A DNA stretch of 64,000 nt, taken from NCBI GenBank assembly GCA_900708905.1, contig CAADRB010000011.1, forward strand, positions 364,062-428,061. The letters run 5' to 3'. Each line of letters begins with the position of its first letter. Position 1 is the stretch's first letter. Source of the DNA: Hymenolepis diminuta. Taxonomy: Eukaryota; Platyhelminthes; Cestoda; Cyclophyllidea; Hymenolepididae. Below are positions 23,276 to 35,699 of the stretch, piece after piece. A program made the position numbers and the translations under genes. The notes under the pieces were generated by a model. It was given only the letters and a program-made list of their open reading frames with translations, searched no databases and was not told the origin of the DNA.

Positions 23276-24032
23276 TAGGTGAAATTCGGCAACAGCCAAT
23301 AGCATTGCTCTACGTGTCAATCAGAGTTTGAAATTGGTATACCTTCAAGCTGTACGTATTACCGGAATATCTCAGAATGCGAAAAGCACTGCTGTGAAAT
23401 TGTTGCATGTTGGTGCTTGGTTTTCTGGTCCATTAGGATTTATTGTTTAAACAATCAGTATAATAAAAAGCCTTTGTGATTAGAATTTTGCATTGACGAA
23501 AACCGACTTGCTTATTTTCGATTACCTTTTAACTACCCACAATTAGAATGATGCTTTCGTCAGGAAAGCTCTTAACAATTTAAGTAAAACTGTTACTTAA
23601 CTGCTTCCAACAGATGGTTATGAGTATCGATTATTGTAGAACATTTGCTCAAAATGGTAATTAAATAAAAGAAAGACGATTAGCGCATTTGTTATTAACA
23701 AGGTGTAAATGATGTAAGCGAAATAATTCACAGGGCATCCATAAAAAGTTGCCTTTATAACTCTTCATTCTAACCATCTGAGTCTGATAAAACAAGAATT
23801 TTTTGGTGACTTTAGACATATGCACTTTTCGGTAGAGGATCTTTTGAATTAGGAAACCTTTCTCAGAGGGTGTGTGTTTGTTGAAATGGGATCAAATAGA
23901 GCTAGATGAGGATAAATTGTGGGGGTGCTTTCATCATCAACATTAAAGTGTCGATTATAAGTGTCAGAGTAAGAGATCAGGCTATGATAGAATTCGCTTA
24001 AAATAGGAAACTGCAGACAATTAAGAAAATCG

Positions 24033-24217
24033 TCAGTGGGGCATTGGTCACCGTGCACGTCCTCTATGTCAAAGGTCACGGGTTTGATACTCGTCGGCGT
24101 ACACTCCGTGGGAGAATGGCCAACTGCACCGGTTAAGTCTGTCTAATATAAAAAGTGACAAAGTTCGAGGCTCTCATCAGGATGCTTCTCTCTACCCAAG
24201 ATGAGCGTTGGAAAATA
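24033..24217 (+). repeat. tRNA-derived SINE, copy 3
   Basis: The head GGGCATTGGTCACCGTGC is followed by a good B box (GGTTTGATACTCG). The family body follows (CACCGGTTAAGTCTGTCTAA), then the tail GATGCTTCTCTCTACCCAAG. Same family as 1953-2150. Confidence 0.75.
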
Positions 24218-27200
24218 CATTTTAACTCAGCTTGGGAATCAAAAAATTAAACGGATGTTATAAACTATTTGACGGGGTTTTCAGCACAAATCTAGAAGTT
24301 AACTAAATTAGAAGTCTCAATGCAAATAACATTATCTTGCTCTCATATATTATTCCCACCAATGAATTGTACTAAAACGTTGATCTTTAATCCGTTTTGT
24401 TCTTTAAGAATCAACTGCTTTCTGTTGTGAGGGTATTTTTGTTATTGCGTTTTTTATTGTAAGAAGGGTGATCTAAATGGGTATTTTCTAAAGAATATTT
24501 TAAAAATAAGACAAATGTGTATGAAAAGTCATAAGGATCTACAAGAAAGATCGACCAGAAATTACTAAAGGGTACACAAGTGAGAGGAGGCGACCATCTT
24601 GCCACAAAGGTTGCCAACCTGTCTATCAGAGTATGAAGTTGAGTATATCCAGGATACTAGCTTCTCATTAGTCATCCTTCACCCTTGTTAATGAAGCATT
24701 TCCGTGCTGGCCGGCAATGTCGCTAGTTTAGCTTACTTCCAAGTCCTCCGTAGCATCGCACTTGGTGGCAATCAACATAATGTCTACAATAAAAATGAAT
24801 ATGAAACTATTTAAAATAAGCTATAGCTTATTTGTTCAAACGAATTGATTAGTTAACTGTGTTAAGAATGCATTCTTAACAAGGATCATTCTGCTTGTTT
24901 AGATATATTTTTACATTCCGATGGCCACTGCAAAAAAAGCACTGAATCCCTCTAAGACTATAACTCTTGTTATAAAAGTTATTCACTTAAGTATCCTCAT
25001 CATCGGGGAAGATGTCTGCAGTAAAATACTCTGGTATTAATAACCAAGTAATGAAACACATAAAATCATTCAACCAGACCTAGCGAAGGGATATGTGATC
25101 ACACACTCTGATCTGACCACTACGTTACATACTCTCTGTTCCCCCACACCCCGTGCATGATTCATCCTTAATTAACACATCGCCCAATATATTCTCCACT
25201 TAGTCCCTTATGAAAAACCTAACTTATTTATCCCAAAATGGTTAGGTATTTGATGGATTATATTAAATTTCATAGTAAATTCGTGAGCACAGATTATCGA
25301 GCCTTTTTAAGTTATATATATGAATATTTCAGCTCTGCTATGTAAGCTGCCTACTTTCATATAAGATCATTCTCCTTTTTCAACCCTGCGATGAAAAAAT
25401 GAATTAAAGTAGTGAGATCGACCACAATAATTGAATAATTGGGTAATGGAAACTAGATATCAGGGACAGAGTTATCTCAGCAATTCAGAGATAAGTCACG
25501 AAATTTGATATTTTGAATGTGAACTACCCATTAAATAAACATTGTCCAACCCAAATCTATGAAATCAAATGAAGTGAGACCCTAACTTTCCCCTCAATAA
25601 TTTTTGATCCTCCTTCCTTATTTAACTTACTGTTACAGTTACTTTCCAACTATGAAGAATTGAAAATGTATTCGTGTAGATTATAATACTAATATTTAAC
25701 ACAGATCCTTTTAATCATACTTTCATGAGTAAACTTTGCATTTTCACTTTATTCTTTGAACTAGTTGCATTCTCTAAGAGTTAGCACATGGAATTATAAA
25801 TGGAATTAATTTTTCATTGCATGAATTTATTTATCACTTATCTTTATAAAGTATATACCATTCTACTTACGTTTGTATTGGTTAACATAAATAGCCGTTT
25901 GAAAAAGATAAGTACTTTCATTGTTCATCTTGAGCAGAAAAGATACATAAGAAAAGTTGCATTCTTCCTCCTAATACTAACCTAAAAATTTATTCATTGA
26001 ATGTGCATCGGTGGGTCTTATTCTCGGAAATTTTGAATCAGTAGACAAGCATGAAACTATTACGCACAGAAGAAGATAAGAACCATTCTCTTATTCTATC
26101 TTTTCAATACATTAATGCCCATTATATTTGAGTTCTGTCATTTGGTAATATGCTGTAAAATACAACAATAGGATACATGTTGCTAGGCATGTTACTATCT
26201 GATTGGTTAATGATTCTTTTAACCAAAAAAAATTTCATTTAACAGTTAAATAAAGAAAACCAAGCTCGTATGAATATGAATATTTTTATTTTTTTCATAT
26301 CAACCTAAACCGATAAAACTTTAGGCATAATAAGAGCCATCCTTTTAGGTTAATATCAACACAGACGATAACAGCTCATGGAATATTGAACCAGGGGGAT
26401 TTGCCCACGCCGGTTTAATTGATGTCCTATCGGTTAAAATTTGAAAACAGCGAAGCATTTACTTTATTACTTTTTCGTCCCCTACATAACTTTCGACTTT
26501 AAATGATGATCTCAAGTGGCTTAGATTGTTAATTGGAGACTAAAATGCACACGTATAAAAATTTACTTAAAATCATTAATAAGAAAATTAATTTAATAGA
26601 GGTTTCTGACTTAAAGAAGGCTTCTTACCACAAGATTATGATAAATCTTTGAATTACCATAAAATTTCACCGTAAAGATCTTGATTAACGATAAAAGAAA
26701 AGACTTTAAAGATTGAAAAGATGTTACAACTAAGACCATCTTCAATAAGCACTAGTTAGCTAAACAAAATGTTTCTTGTAACTTTTTAATCCAAGTTTCT
26801 AGCAATATCATTTAATAAATCACCACGATATTGATTAAATTTTATTCACTATTAAAGGAGAAATATTTAAAAGAATGTACGAAATGGAGAAACTCGAATA
26901 TCCCGAACTAAAAAAAAATTTTATCTGAATAGAACTCGCATGAAAAGTGTTCACAATCTATCAGTTTCGATAAATCATGTTTCCTATTCACTTAATGTTA
27001 TTGATTGATTCGAGAGTTTCGAGGATAAATTTATGATTAAGTTATCGTATAGGACATCCTCTAGTTTGATAACTTTACGCATAAAGAAAAATAGGGTTTC
27101 CTCGAGCCTCTATTGAAGTAAATAACATATTCCTATCATCTTCAAAATTTCATTAGGTTTTTATGTGAGATCGCAGCATAACGCTCAAAGCGTTCTTGGC

Positions 27201-28060
27201 CGAACAAAGGGGACTATCAGTTAGAAGGTAATCTTTGAATTTGTGAGGATCAGCCTACCAGTGCTTTCTCATTTTACCTTCGTTGATGCTCAGCTATATG
27301 AGAGACATGTTTTCTTATTTGGTTTATCAACCAGATTTCACCTTCTTTCTTATCGAATACCTGTTACATATGCCAGTAATTTCCGTGGCCATCTCATTCT
27401 ATATCCAGTTTCAGATTTACACGGTTTGAACAGGTGACATTTTAGAAACAAGGTTTCTGGAGATTTCTAATGCTTTAAAGTTAATTCTTCCTTTGCTCTG
27501 GATGCCTAACAGCAGCAGTTTGAATAGCTCTTAAACAATTATAACCCATCTAACAATAGACTTCAGTAGATCTTTTTGAATTGTTCCTTAAAGAAGGAAA
27601 GGCATTTCAAAAATCATTTGAGTTTTAACCAATCGCCCTCTCAGTCTACGTTCGAGTTAAGTTTATTTTCTTACTGAATGCAGCTGCAGAGTCAGAAGGG
27701 ACTCAAAATGATCATAATCTTGAAGGATCACACAGCGCTTAGTCAACATTTGACCTCATCAAAATGGGTACCTGGCCACAGTGTTTTCAATTAATGCAGA
27801 GGGAATAACCACGATATCATAGTATAAACCATACTTTGGAATGCGAAAAAATTGTATCAAAAAAATTCTCGAATTCTTATTCATTTTTCTGAATATCAAG
27901 ACTCAAAGTATACGTAGTATTCGTTGCCATATAATGTCATCCTGAAATCTTATTGACATCCAAAATACGGTTAGGCCTTTGAAGAATTCTAATAAGCCCT
28001 GTTATGTTAAAATTTTGTCAGCGCTACTAAAAGGAAAAATGTATATGAAGTGATCAACGG
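24218..28060. other. no gene recognised
   Basis: AT-rich DNA. Open frames up to about 68 codons are scattered on both strands with no recognisable domain or splice logic. I see nothing to annotate. Confidence 0.45.
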
Positions 28061-28070
28061 ACCAAAATAT

Positions 28071-28150
28071 TAAACTGGTCGATAAGCTATGGATGCCGCG
28101 AACTTGAATTCCCTCTGGAAGCAGAAGATTTTGTCATTGAACCATTGTTA
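28071..28150 (+). repeat. dispersed repeat B
   Basis: AAACTGGTCGATAAGCTATGG, matching AAACTGGTTAATAAGCCATGG at 29022, then parallel blocks (GCGAACTTGAATT versus GCGAATCCGAAGTT). Non-coding. Confidence 0.5.
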
Positions 28151-28489
28151 CATGAAGCAGTGGACTAAACCCAAGAAGTAAAGGCATACAACCTGCTTTC
28201 TCAGGATGACAAAATGTAAATGTTTTTTTCGCCTTCCCAAGGCAATAAGTGAATCTGATACCATTATCCCAAAAGAATTAGATTCTAGGTAACTTGGGAT
28301 AAGTGATAGGAAAATCTTATCGACTGAAATACGTACATTCTAAACCTCCATCGTGAGGCCCTCACTTATCCGCACAAGTTAACGACCAACGGTATTCAAT
28401 GTCGCGAAGTGAGGTTTATTTTAAAGTAAAAAAGTTGTAGTTGACTAGCGAGAGTCATATTAACTAGTTTTATTGTTTCACCATAGTTT

Positions 28490-28650
28490 ATATAATTCAA
28501 CTTATAATTTAAATTATAAAATAAATTAATAATTTATAAACTATAAATATGAATTAAATAATTTAAATCATAAGTTTAATAATTATATTTACTTACATCA
28601 TAAATAAAAATAATTCCGGTAATTTATTCTTTTATTATTATTATATTTTA
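28490..28650. repeat. nearly pure A+T tract with small palindromes
   Basis: Long run with almost no G or C, containing self-complementary words such as TTATAATTTAAATTATAA. Likely easily melted DNA. No origin or scaffold-attachment role can be shown. Confidence 0.6.
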
Positions 28651-29021
28651 TATTGATTTTTGACTAATTTAGGGTTGTAACGGTTTATAAATGTTCACTA
28701 TGAGACGTCATTTGAACGGAAAGCTTCCCGGTCTGTCCCTACTTGGCATATTCCTAAATTTATTTATTTAAGGTGTTATGGCCAAATTGGACTGTCCTTC
28801 CAATTGATTTCATAGCTTGAGGTTTCTTATACCTTCCATCATTTCAATTTTGCATTAACAAGCCTATTGCTACTTATATATATTCAGCAGCGTGTTTTTA
28901 TTAAAATCATTGACAACGTGTTAAATAGGATAAGAGAGATAGTGAGTTCTATTAAGTAAAAATTACGTACGCCATTATCCTTATTAGAAAAAAATACACC
29001 TGACGCCAGCTAGACAAATCA

Positions 29022-29110
29022 ATAAACTGGTTAATAAGCCATGGACAGTGCGAATCCGAAGTTTCTCCAAAACTTAGCGATCCAGACCAAAAATTTGGAC
29101 TTCAACACAT
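29022..29110 (+). repeat. dispersed repeat B
   Basis: Starts AAACTGGTTAATAAGCCATG and continues GGACAGTGCGAATCCGAAG; same family as 28071-28150 and the other copies. Confidence 0.5.
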
Positions 29111-29329
29111 AGTGCAATAAGAAAGAAAATAATGTAAAAATCGTCGAATTCGAAAATCAAATAAAGTATGGGCCTTTTTTAATACCCAGATATAATCTTC
29201 AAATGCTACCTGATTCGTCTCCCTCATTGGGTTGTTTTAGTGTTTCCCAAGTTCAGATCCTTTCCAAAAGAAAAATGGGGATCACTCGTAAGAGTAATAC
29301 AAATAATCCCTAATAGGAAGGCGAAACGA

Positions 29330-29604
29330 TGTTTTAGTGTGCACCGGAAATGTAACTGCACGTCATCACCATGCCACTTCCACGTCATAGCCATAAGTCA
29401 CAGTTTGTTTACATCAATCTCCGTTCATTGGTTGGTTGGATATATATATACCATTCAATACCTTCTTTGTTCTTACTACTTTGGGTATAGACTAGCTAAT
29501 TTCAGGGGCAAATTTATACTGGAGGACTCTGCTAGGGGCTATTTGGACTGCCTAAGAAGATTACTGAGGTTTAGCAAAAGGGCTTATTTGTGCAGCATCC
29601 GCCA
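29330..29604 (-). mobile_element. LTR-like element, family 2, reverse copy
   Basis: The reverse complement begins GGCGGATGCTGCACAAATAA and carries the family blocks CTTTTGCTAAACCTCAGTAA, GGCAGTCCAAATAGCC, GCAGAGTCCTCC and AATTTGCCCCTGAAATTAGC. The 143-codon plus-strand open frame across this stretch is an accident of the repeat. Confidence 0.6.
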
Positions 29605-29861
29605 CACACCTGCATTCGACTTGCCCGATACTGATTGGTATTTACAAAATCAGAATTTGAAGATAATTTAACACCTATTTAGTTAAACTCCAAACTGATA
29701 AGAATAAAAATGACAACTTGGGGGAAATTTTCCCAAGGAAAAAAGTTTTTTTAAAGAACTTCTCACCATAAATGCATAAATAAATGTAAATATTATGAGT
29801 ATTTTTATGAAAATTACAATACAAATGAATCAGTTGCAAGACCAGCTACTCATGGAAATCG

Positions 29862-29912
29862 ATAAATGAACAAGCTCTGAACATCGCAGATATGAACTTA
29901 CTCAGAAATACG
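29862..29912 (+). repeat. dispersed repeat B, fragment
   Basis: GATAAATGAACAAGCTCTGA followed by ACATCGCAGATATGAACTT; closest to the fragment at 11039-11092. Confidence 0.4.
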
Positions 29913-29952
29913 GGGAAAAGATCACGAAAATGTAGATTTGAAAATTTTAAAT

Positions 29953-30457
29953 TGTTGGAGTGAAGATAACAACTAACGGTTTGCAGCTAATAAATGGCAA
30001 CACCAATAACAGTCACCAATTCGAAGCTGTTTGAGTAAGAGCTAACAACAATTGTAGAGCAGAACACCGAGAGTTGAGTAGACCAAAAATGTATTCAAGA
30101 AAGCCCCAACGAGGATTGAAGCAAGCGAGAGAGATATAGGAAGGAGAGATGAGTAGGAAGCATAAGAGCTGGTAACTGACAGGTGTGCGTTCTTATTGTG
30201 TGGAAAATAATGATAGATTTATAGAGTCATTTGGTAAGGGCTCGCGAGAGCATGTGCGCTAATGTACTTTTTAGGTGAAACGAGGCCATCAGAGAAAGGG
30301 GGAAATCGATGGGCGCGTTCAGACATGGCAGATAGGGCTTATGCGTCATAGGGACATAGAAGATTTCGCTCCAGCTTCGTGGACGAAAAACTGAAGTATT
30401 GCCATGGAGAACGCGAATAAAAAGTGATTCTAGAAATGCACGGAGAGTTGTCCTTCA
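29953..30457 (+). mobile_element. solo LTR, Gypsy-type, with target duplication
   Basis: TG...CA element of 505 bp (TGTTGGAGTGAAGATAAC ... GTCCTTCA), flanked on both sides by AAAT (29949-29952 and 30458-30461). Internal blocks match 50546-51055 closely (GCTGTTTGAGTAAGAGCTAA, AGAGTTGAGTAGACCAAA, GGAGAACGCGAATAAAA). An AATAAA lies about 45 bp before the right end, where an LTR poly(A) signal would be expected, suggesting rightward transcription. Confidence 0.85.
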
Positions 30458-31096
30458 AAATATTACACGGTGAGTTAGGATTTCTTTGGGGAAGGGGATG
30501 ACTCAGTGTTTCTAGAATTCAAATAAAGTGGGACTTTTGATGTTGGAATTTCATTATAAATCTTTATTCCATTCCTAGTTTCTTTTATTTGCATGTTCAG
30601 ATACTCTTCCATGATTAAAACTAGCAAATGGAAAACTAATAATTAATAAACTAATCTTCAAAATCAAAACAAAATTATTATGTCCTTGTTTGTTTCCATG
30701 ACGTAGTTGCTAGCGACATTTTTCTTATAATGGCCAAAAGGGTATGACGATACTAGCCTACTTGATTTCAATAAAGCAGACTCACAAGAATTCACATTGG
30801 ATGAACTCTAATAACAATAACAATGATTCAGATTACTTATACATGCTCAAATATATAAATACAATGAATTTGAATTAAGATCCAAAGTGCCAGGGTCGCT
30901 TATCTACTAAACACTTTTTGTCTATCATCATGTATTCTCATGATGAATCGAATTTGAGGTAATCTAGAATAGGGTACAAAGTTCCCTCCTTACCAACTTG
31001 CATACCTAAATAAGAATACATACTCTCTCATTTTCATAATCACCGCTCTCAATCGACAAAGAGTTTGCATTCGTCGTTGATAGGGGAGAGGGATAG
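30458..31096. other. upstream region of innexin A
   Basis: AT-rich flank between the solo LTR and the innexin A start codon. No TATA box or splice-leader acceptor can be assigned with confidence. Confidence 0.35.
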
Positions 31097-32792
31097 ATGA
31101 AGATGGCAAAACTCCTTGAAGATGCTCTGAAAATTTACAAAGAGGCTAATGACCATTCAGCAGATTTGGAAGATTTAGGAGATCGGTTCAATTACATTGG
31201 TTGTGTGGTAGTTCTATTCGTATGTACCGTTGTAGTTTCAACGAAACAGTACTTCTTTAAACCAATCTCGTGTTTTATCGCTACCGAAGTTGGGGGATCA
31301 AATCTTCTCGATTATGTAGAAAATTACTGTTGGATCCAAGGGACTGTTCCAATCACTTATACTGGACAAATACCAGCAAACGATGACGAATGGAATGCTC
31401 TAGAAGAGAAAAAAATTCGTGAGTTTACTTATTTGCGCAATTACGAGGTGGGATCTTAATTTAATTTTACATTTCACGTCCTTCCTTAGCACCTTAATAT
31501 TTTAACGAACGCATATCAATTAACAATCTGCAATAATGTTCAATAATAACATGCTAGTAAGCTTTAAAATGCCGATAATCCCTTGAAGACTGATTTAATA
31601 CAAACAAAAATATTGAAATGTCGGACGGTGAAAACGATGATTGAAAATCATTATTATTTATGCATTACGTCTACTTATAAAGTTATTAGTAGAATGTTTT
31701 ATTTTCAGTATATTATCAATGGGTGCCTTTCCTATTGGGTCTACAATGCATACACTTCTGTATTCCAAGATTGATATGGAAAACGCTTTATCTACATACC
31801 AGCACTAATGGAAAAACACTTAGTCATGTTGTTCACCGTTCAGCGGATGCTCTTCGGGCACCTATAAGTGAACGTCAAATAATTATTAATGAAATTGCTG
31901 ACTCCATGGAATACCTCTTTAATAAGGTAAATGATTTTGGTAGCATCGTCAATATTTTCAAAATAACTGGTTAACTTCTGTTCGCATTTAGCGTTTCTTT
32001 CCAAATATGGCTTCGACAGTGAGTCACATTAAATGCCCATATAAGATCAATATCATTACGTCTTATCTAATTGTCAAGGTACTGTATCTAATTAACGCCA
32101 TCGGGCAATTGGTAGTGATGAAGCAATTTTTGGGATTCAATTCATTTACCGATTTCGGATATGGTTTGAGCATGCTCTCAAATGTTTTGCATGGACGTGA
32201 TTGGCAAGTGACTCAAATATTCCCAAGAGTTGGATATTGTTATGTTGAAATTAAGTTCCTCGGAGCTTCAACAAATGCCGTTACAGCCCAGTGTGTCCTT
32301 CCTCTGAATATGTTGAACGAAAAAATTTATTTATTTTTATGGTGGTGGATTTCTGCGGCTACTATTATAACAATCTTCTACCTGATTCTCTGGGCGTTCA
32401 GGTTCGGTACTCAGAACCGCGAAATAAACTATATTTTGAAGTACCTGCAGCTGAGTAGCAACAGATTCCGCAGATACGATGAGAGAGAAGTTGAAAACTT
32501 CTCAACAAGGTATCTGGGACGAGAAGGAACTTTCCTTGTTCGAATGATTCGAATGAATGCCGGGGAGCAGATGGCAGTTGCTGTGGTCAAAGCATTTTGG
32601 AAACGTTATCGCTTAGCTGTAGTAGACCATCTGAGGAGGGGATTTTCAAGACCGAATGTTCTCATGTCACCAGAATCTATTATTATGTCGGGAGATATCT
32701 ACCCTCAGTTCAAGAGCTTTTCCAGAAGAAGTTCAAAAACTGGAAGTGATCTGGTGGATAGAAATATTGCGTCTTCTCAAGCTTATGTCTAA
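31097..32792 (+). CDS. innexin A (gap-junction / hemichannel protein)
   Basis: Four-pass membrane protein forming invertebrate gap junctions. Exons: 31097-31418, 31709-31926, 31992-32792; introns of 290 and 65 bp in phases 1 and 0; 446 residues. Exon 1 holds the N-terminus, membrane segment 1 (CVVVLFVCTVVV, about 36-47) and the first loop with the paired cysteines C59 and C78 (VENYCWIQGTVP). Exon 2 opens with the innexin signature YYQWVPFLLGLQC, which forms membrane segment 2. Exon 3 has segment 3 (SYLIVKVLYLINAIGQ), the second loop with its two cysteines (FPRVGYCYVE and TAQCVLPLNML), segment 4 (LFLWWWISAATIITIFYLILW) and a serine/arginine-rich cytoplasmic tail ending QAYV. The first ATG is used; the ATG two codons later is an equally plausible start. 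Same exon design as innexins B and C. Confidence 0.95.
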
Positions 32793-32944
32793 AACCCAAG
32801 TGCTTTGTTCCGAACTACTTTCGCTAATCAACCAGAAGTTGTGAAAACCTTCTGTGGATTTTTTTATTCTGATTCAAACTTCCACTATCTTTTTTCGATT
32901 TTGCATGACTTTTATGTATTTATATATTTGAAGAGAACAAATTT

Positions 32945-32950
32945 AATAAA
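32945..32950 (+). terminator. poly(A) signal of innexin A
   Basis: AATAAA 153 nt after the innexin A stop codon; first canonical hexamer downstream. Confidence 0.6.
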
Positions 32951-33261
32951 GGAAGAGAAATTGTAGACAGGTGGTTCTGAAATAACTTTGGTTCATGGAA
33001 ACGATTTAACAAAATACATGCATTTTAGTTGGATTGGCCAAGTAGGAATTAGAAAACAGATTAAAAGAAGAATATTGTGATGAATACTGTGAACATACAA
33101 TGAAGGTGTGTCCAAGAAGTTTGTTAAAATTAACCGGAAATTGCTAGATTGACTAAAGTAAATGAAAACTTATTTCATACATAACTTTATTTTGCGATGT
33201 ACGGGAATGAGAGCCAGAACGCATGATAAGAAAATCTGAGGTCAACTTGTGAATACCTAAG

Positions 33262-33560
33262 AAGAAGTATTAATAAAATCCGCAGAACGTGAGAATCTTA
33301 TTCGGAATGAAATGTTAAATTCAGTGGAAGAAAAAAGAAGAATACCTGTGGATATTTTACTCTGCTCTGATTTCGAATTTTGTTTGCGAAACTACCCTAA
33401 AATCGGATTGAATCGTCAAATGGATTCCAATAATATTCTTCGTTCTCAAAATCATATTTCAGCCACTGAAAATCTATTAACAGATCGGTTTTTGGACAGC
33501 TCAGTTCAGTTTAATGCGTCTCCTTCCTCTAGGAGACAAAGCCTAAGGCATACAAACTAA
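33262..33560 (+). other. unassigned 99-codon open frame behind innexin A
   Basis: Open from a stop at about 33260 to the TAA at 33558-33560, with an in-frame ATG at 33312. It encodes a charged start (SAERENLIRNEMLNSVEEK) and a serine-rich end (SPSSRRQSLRHTN). I recognise no family. It could be a terminal exon of an unseen gene, a small protein or chance. Composition looks more protein-like than other nearby frames. Confidence 0.25.
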
Positions 33561-33685
33561 AAATAATCACATTCTTTTTTACCTCAAAATAATTTATTAA
33601 AATTTATCAGTTAAGTGTAAATTCTCAAATAAATTCAGACCCCAAGTTTGCTTTGGAATGTTAACCATTCAATCAGTAGGTTATA

Positions 33686-33937
33686 TTAGTTTATGCAGTT
33701 TGCGAAGGAAAATGTTTGGATTAGCAGGTCATTACTTTTCTTAAGCATCGATAATTGCTTAAAAACATCCGATTTTTTTACTTCTGTTTTTAATTTACTA
33801 TAGAGTTTTTCTTGCCTCAAGAACACTGTAAATGCGCGTTTTGCTAAATCTCCAACAAACGTGATGACGCAATCGCATAAAAAATCGATAAAATCAATCA
33901 ATTGTTGTAAAGTAATGTGCACATTTGCACTCGCCAT
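33686..33937 (-). other. unassigned 83-codon open frame, minus strand
   Basis: ATG-to-stop frame starting MASANVHITLQQLIDFIDF, with a hydrophobic middle (FLCDCVITFVGDL) followed by a lysine-rich helix-like part (LRQEKLYSKLKTEVKK). No family recognised and no splice partner found. A single-exon small gene is possible but unsupported. Confidence 0.25.
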
Positions 33938-33999
33938 TGGAGGAAATATGGCAAGTGTTTTAATGTTTTTGTGGCAATAGTATCTTACGTAAGATGCTG

Positions 34000-35600
34000 C
34001 TAATTTTATTACAAAGAATAAAAGGTGGTTGAGTTTACTTACTCAGTGTATCGCAAAGTAACAGAGAATTTGTTTGTTTCAATCATAAATAAGATCACGC
34101 ATTGGTCATTGGTTTTAGCCCCCTGAAAATTTAGAGACTACTGCAAGGTTTACCATTTGCTGCTTCAGTAAAATATTAAGATATTTCTTTATAAAATTAT
34201 TGCCACCTTTGTTGATTGAATTGCTACAAGAAGCCAAATTTCCCAAAATTTCAGATACTGAATGGTTTCAGATTGAATAAACCTCCCCCATTATTTTTAA
34301 GGCATATGATTATGAATTTGGGAGGGAAATCAATATGTAAGAACCCCTTCTTTTGATAATTCCCCGTAGGATTTTTTACTTAATTTTTGTTTGAAATTCG
34401 GCGAGCAATTAACCTAAGTAGTACTGGTCTTGACTAGTGTTAATTTTATCTATTTGAAATGCACAATTGTATCGTTGAATGCTGATATACAGTACAATTC
34501 TCCTCAATTCAACACAAAGGCAAATTCAATTCAATTGCATATGTAATGCAAACTTGGAATCAGTGAAACTTTCCACCCAACAGATGGCAAACAAAGGCCC
34601 GATTGATTCAAATATCTCTGGACGAACGTCTTTCATTAGTCAACACAACCAGTAATGGCTCCATAGTAAAAGAGATTGAAATTTAACTTCACATTCCTCT
34701 CTCCTATGATCTGCTCTTCTAGTAGGTAACGGACGCTTAGATTTCCTAACAAGAAATTAGGCATACGTTCATAATATTAACCAGTTTAATTTGTCGGCAT
34801 TTCACAACCGTAATGTAAAGAAATTCGTTTGAATAAAAGAGAACTAAAGAAGCAGGACTCGAAGGTAAAAAATAAAGGATCCTAAATAGAAGAGGTATTT
34901 AGAGAAATAAATATTAATAAAAATTTACAGGTCTGCACCGCGTTTTTCCAACGCTTACCTTAAATTCGAATTTCTGCATATCATTTTAACCAAATAAACT
35001 TAATATTAATTTAATTACGATTCTTCTGTCTATTTACTTCAAATCTGTTGTTGTCTATCCCCACATAAGTTTTGAGAACATGTCATGTAAATAGGTTAAG
35101 TCTACATGATATTTCCTTCAAGGTCGAATCAATGAATCAAACTAAATCGAATTCAGCGTGGACGTGTCGTGAAAAAAATGGGGCAGAATAAAAGTGTTTG
35201 GTCACTTAAGTCACAGTGTCAGATATAGGAGAGCTGACAAGTCAGGTCTTCATATCTGGTAAGTAACGGTATGTTTTAATGGGACAGGAAAAATATTTTT
35301 CACTGAGATATAGACCTATAACCACTTCAGTTTAGATCGTAATTTTTGAGATTGAATGAAATGGTTCGAAAGTATCAGACTATTGTTTTATTATTGTTGT
35401 AAGCGTGAAAGATAATTCAAGGTGCTAAAATAAAGGTAAAAATGATGCATTTTAAACTATATGTCAGCGAAATAAATTTATACTAAAACCTATCGTCTAC
35501 TTATTATTGAGTTGAATTTTTCATCTTCAAAGAATGATTGGTATACGCTTTTCTTCCAATGGAGAAAAAATCAAAGTCCCTGAGAGATTATGCTGTAAAG
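34000..35600. other. no gene recognised
   Basis: AT-rich DNA between the unassigned frames and the Gypsy remnant; no coding or repeat signal that I can support. Confidence 0.4.
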
Positions 35601-35699
35601 ACAGCAAGGATGTTTCTAAAACTAATGGAATAGTTTACAAAGCATCTGAACCTGAATCCCAAACAATCAGAAAATTCCATCCCAAAATGGTGTCCTAAC

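Noticed and set aside
29240..29671. 143-codon plus-strand frame
   Set aside because: It covers a reverse copy of LTR-like family 2; the matching DNA at 53203 and 22903 does not keep this frame.
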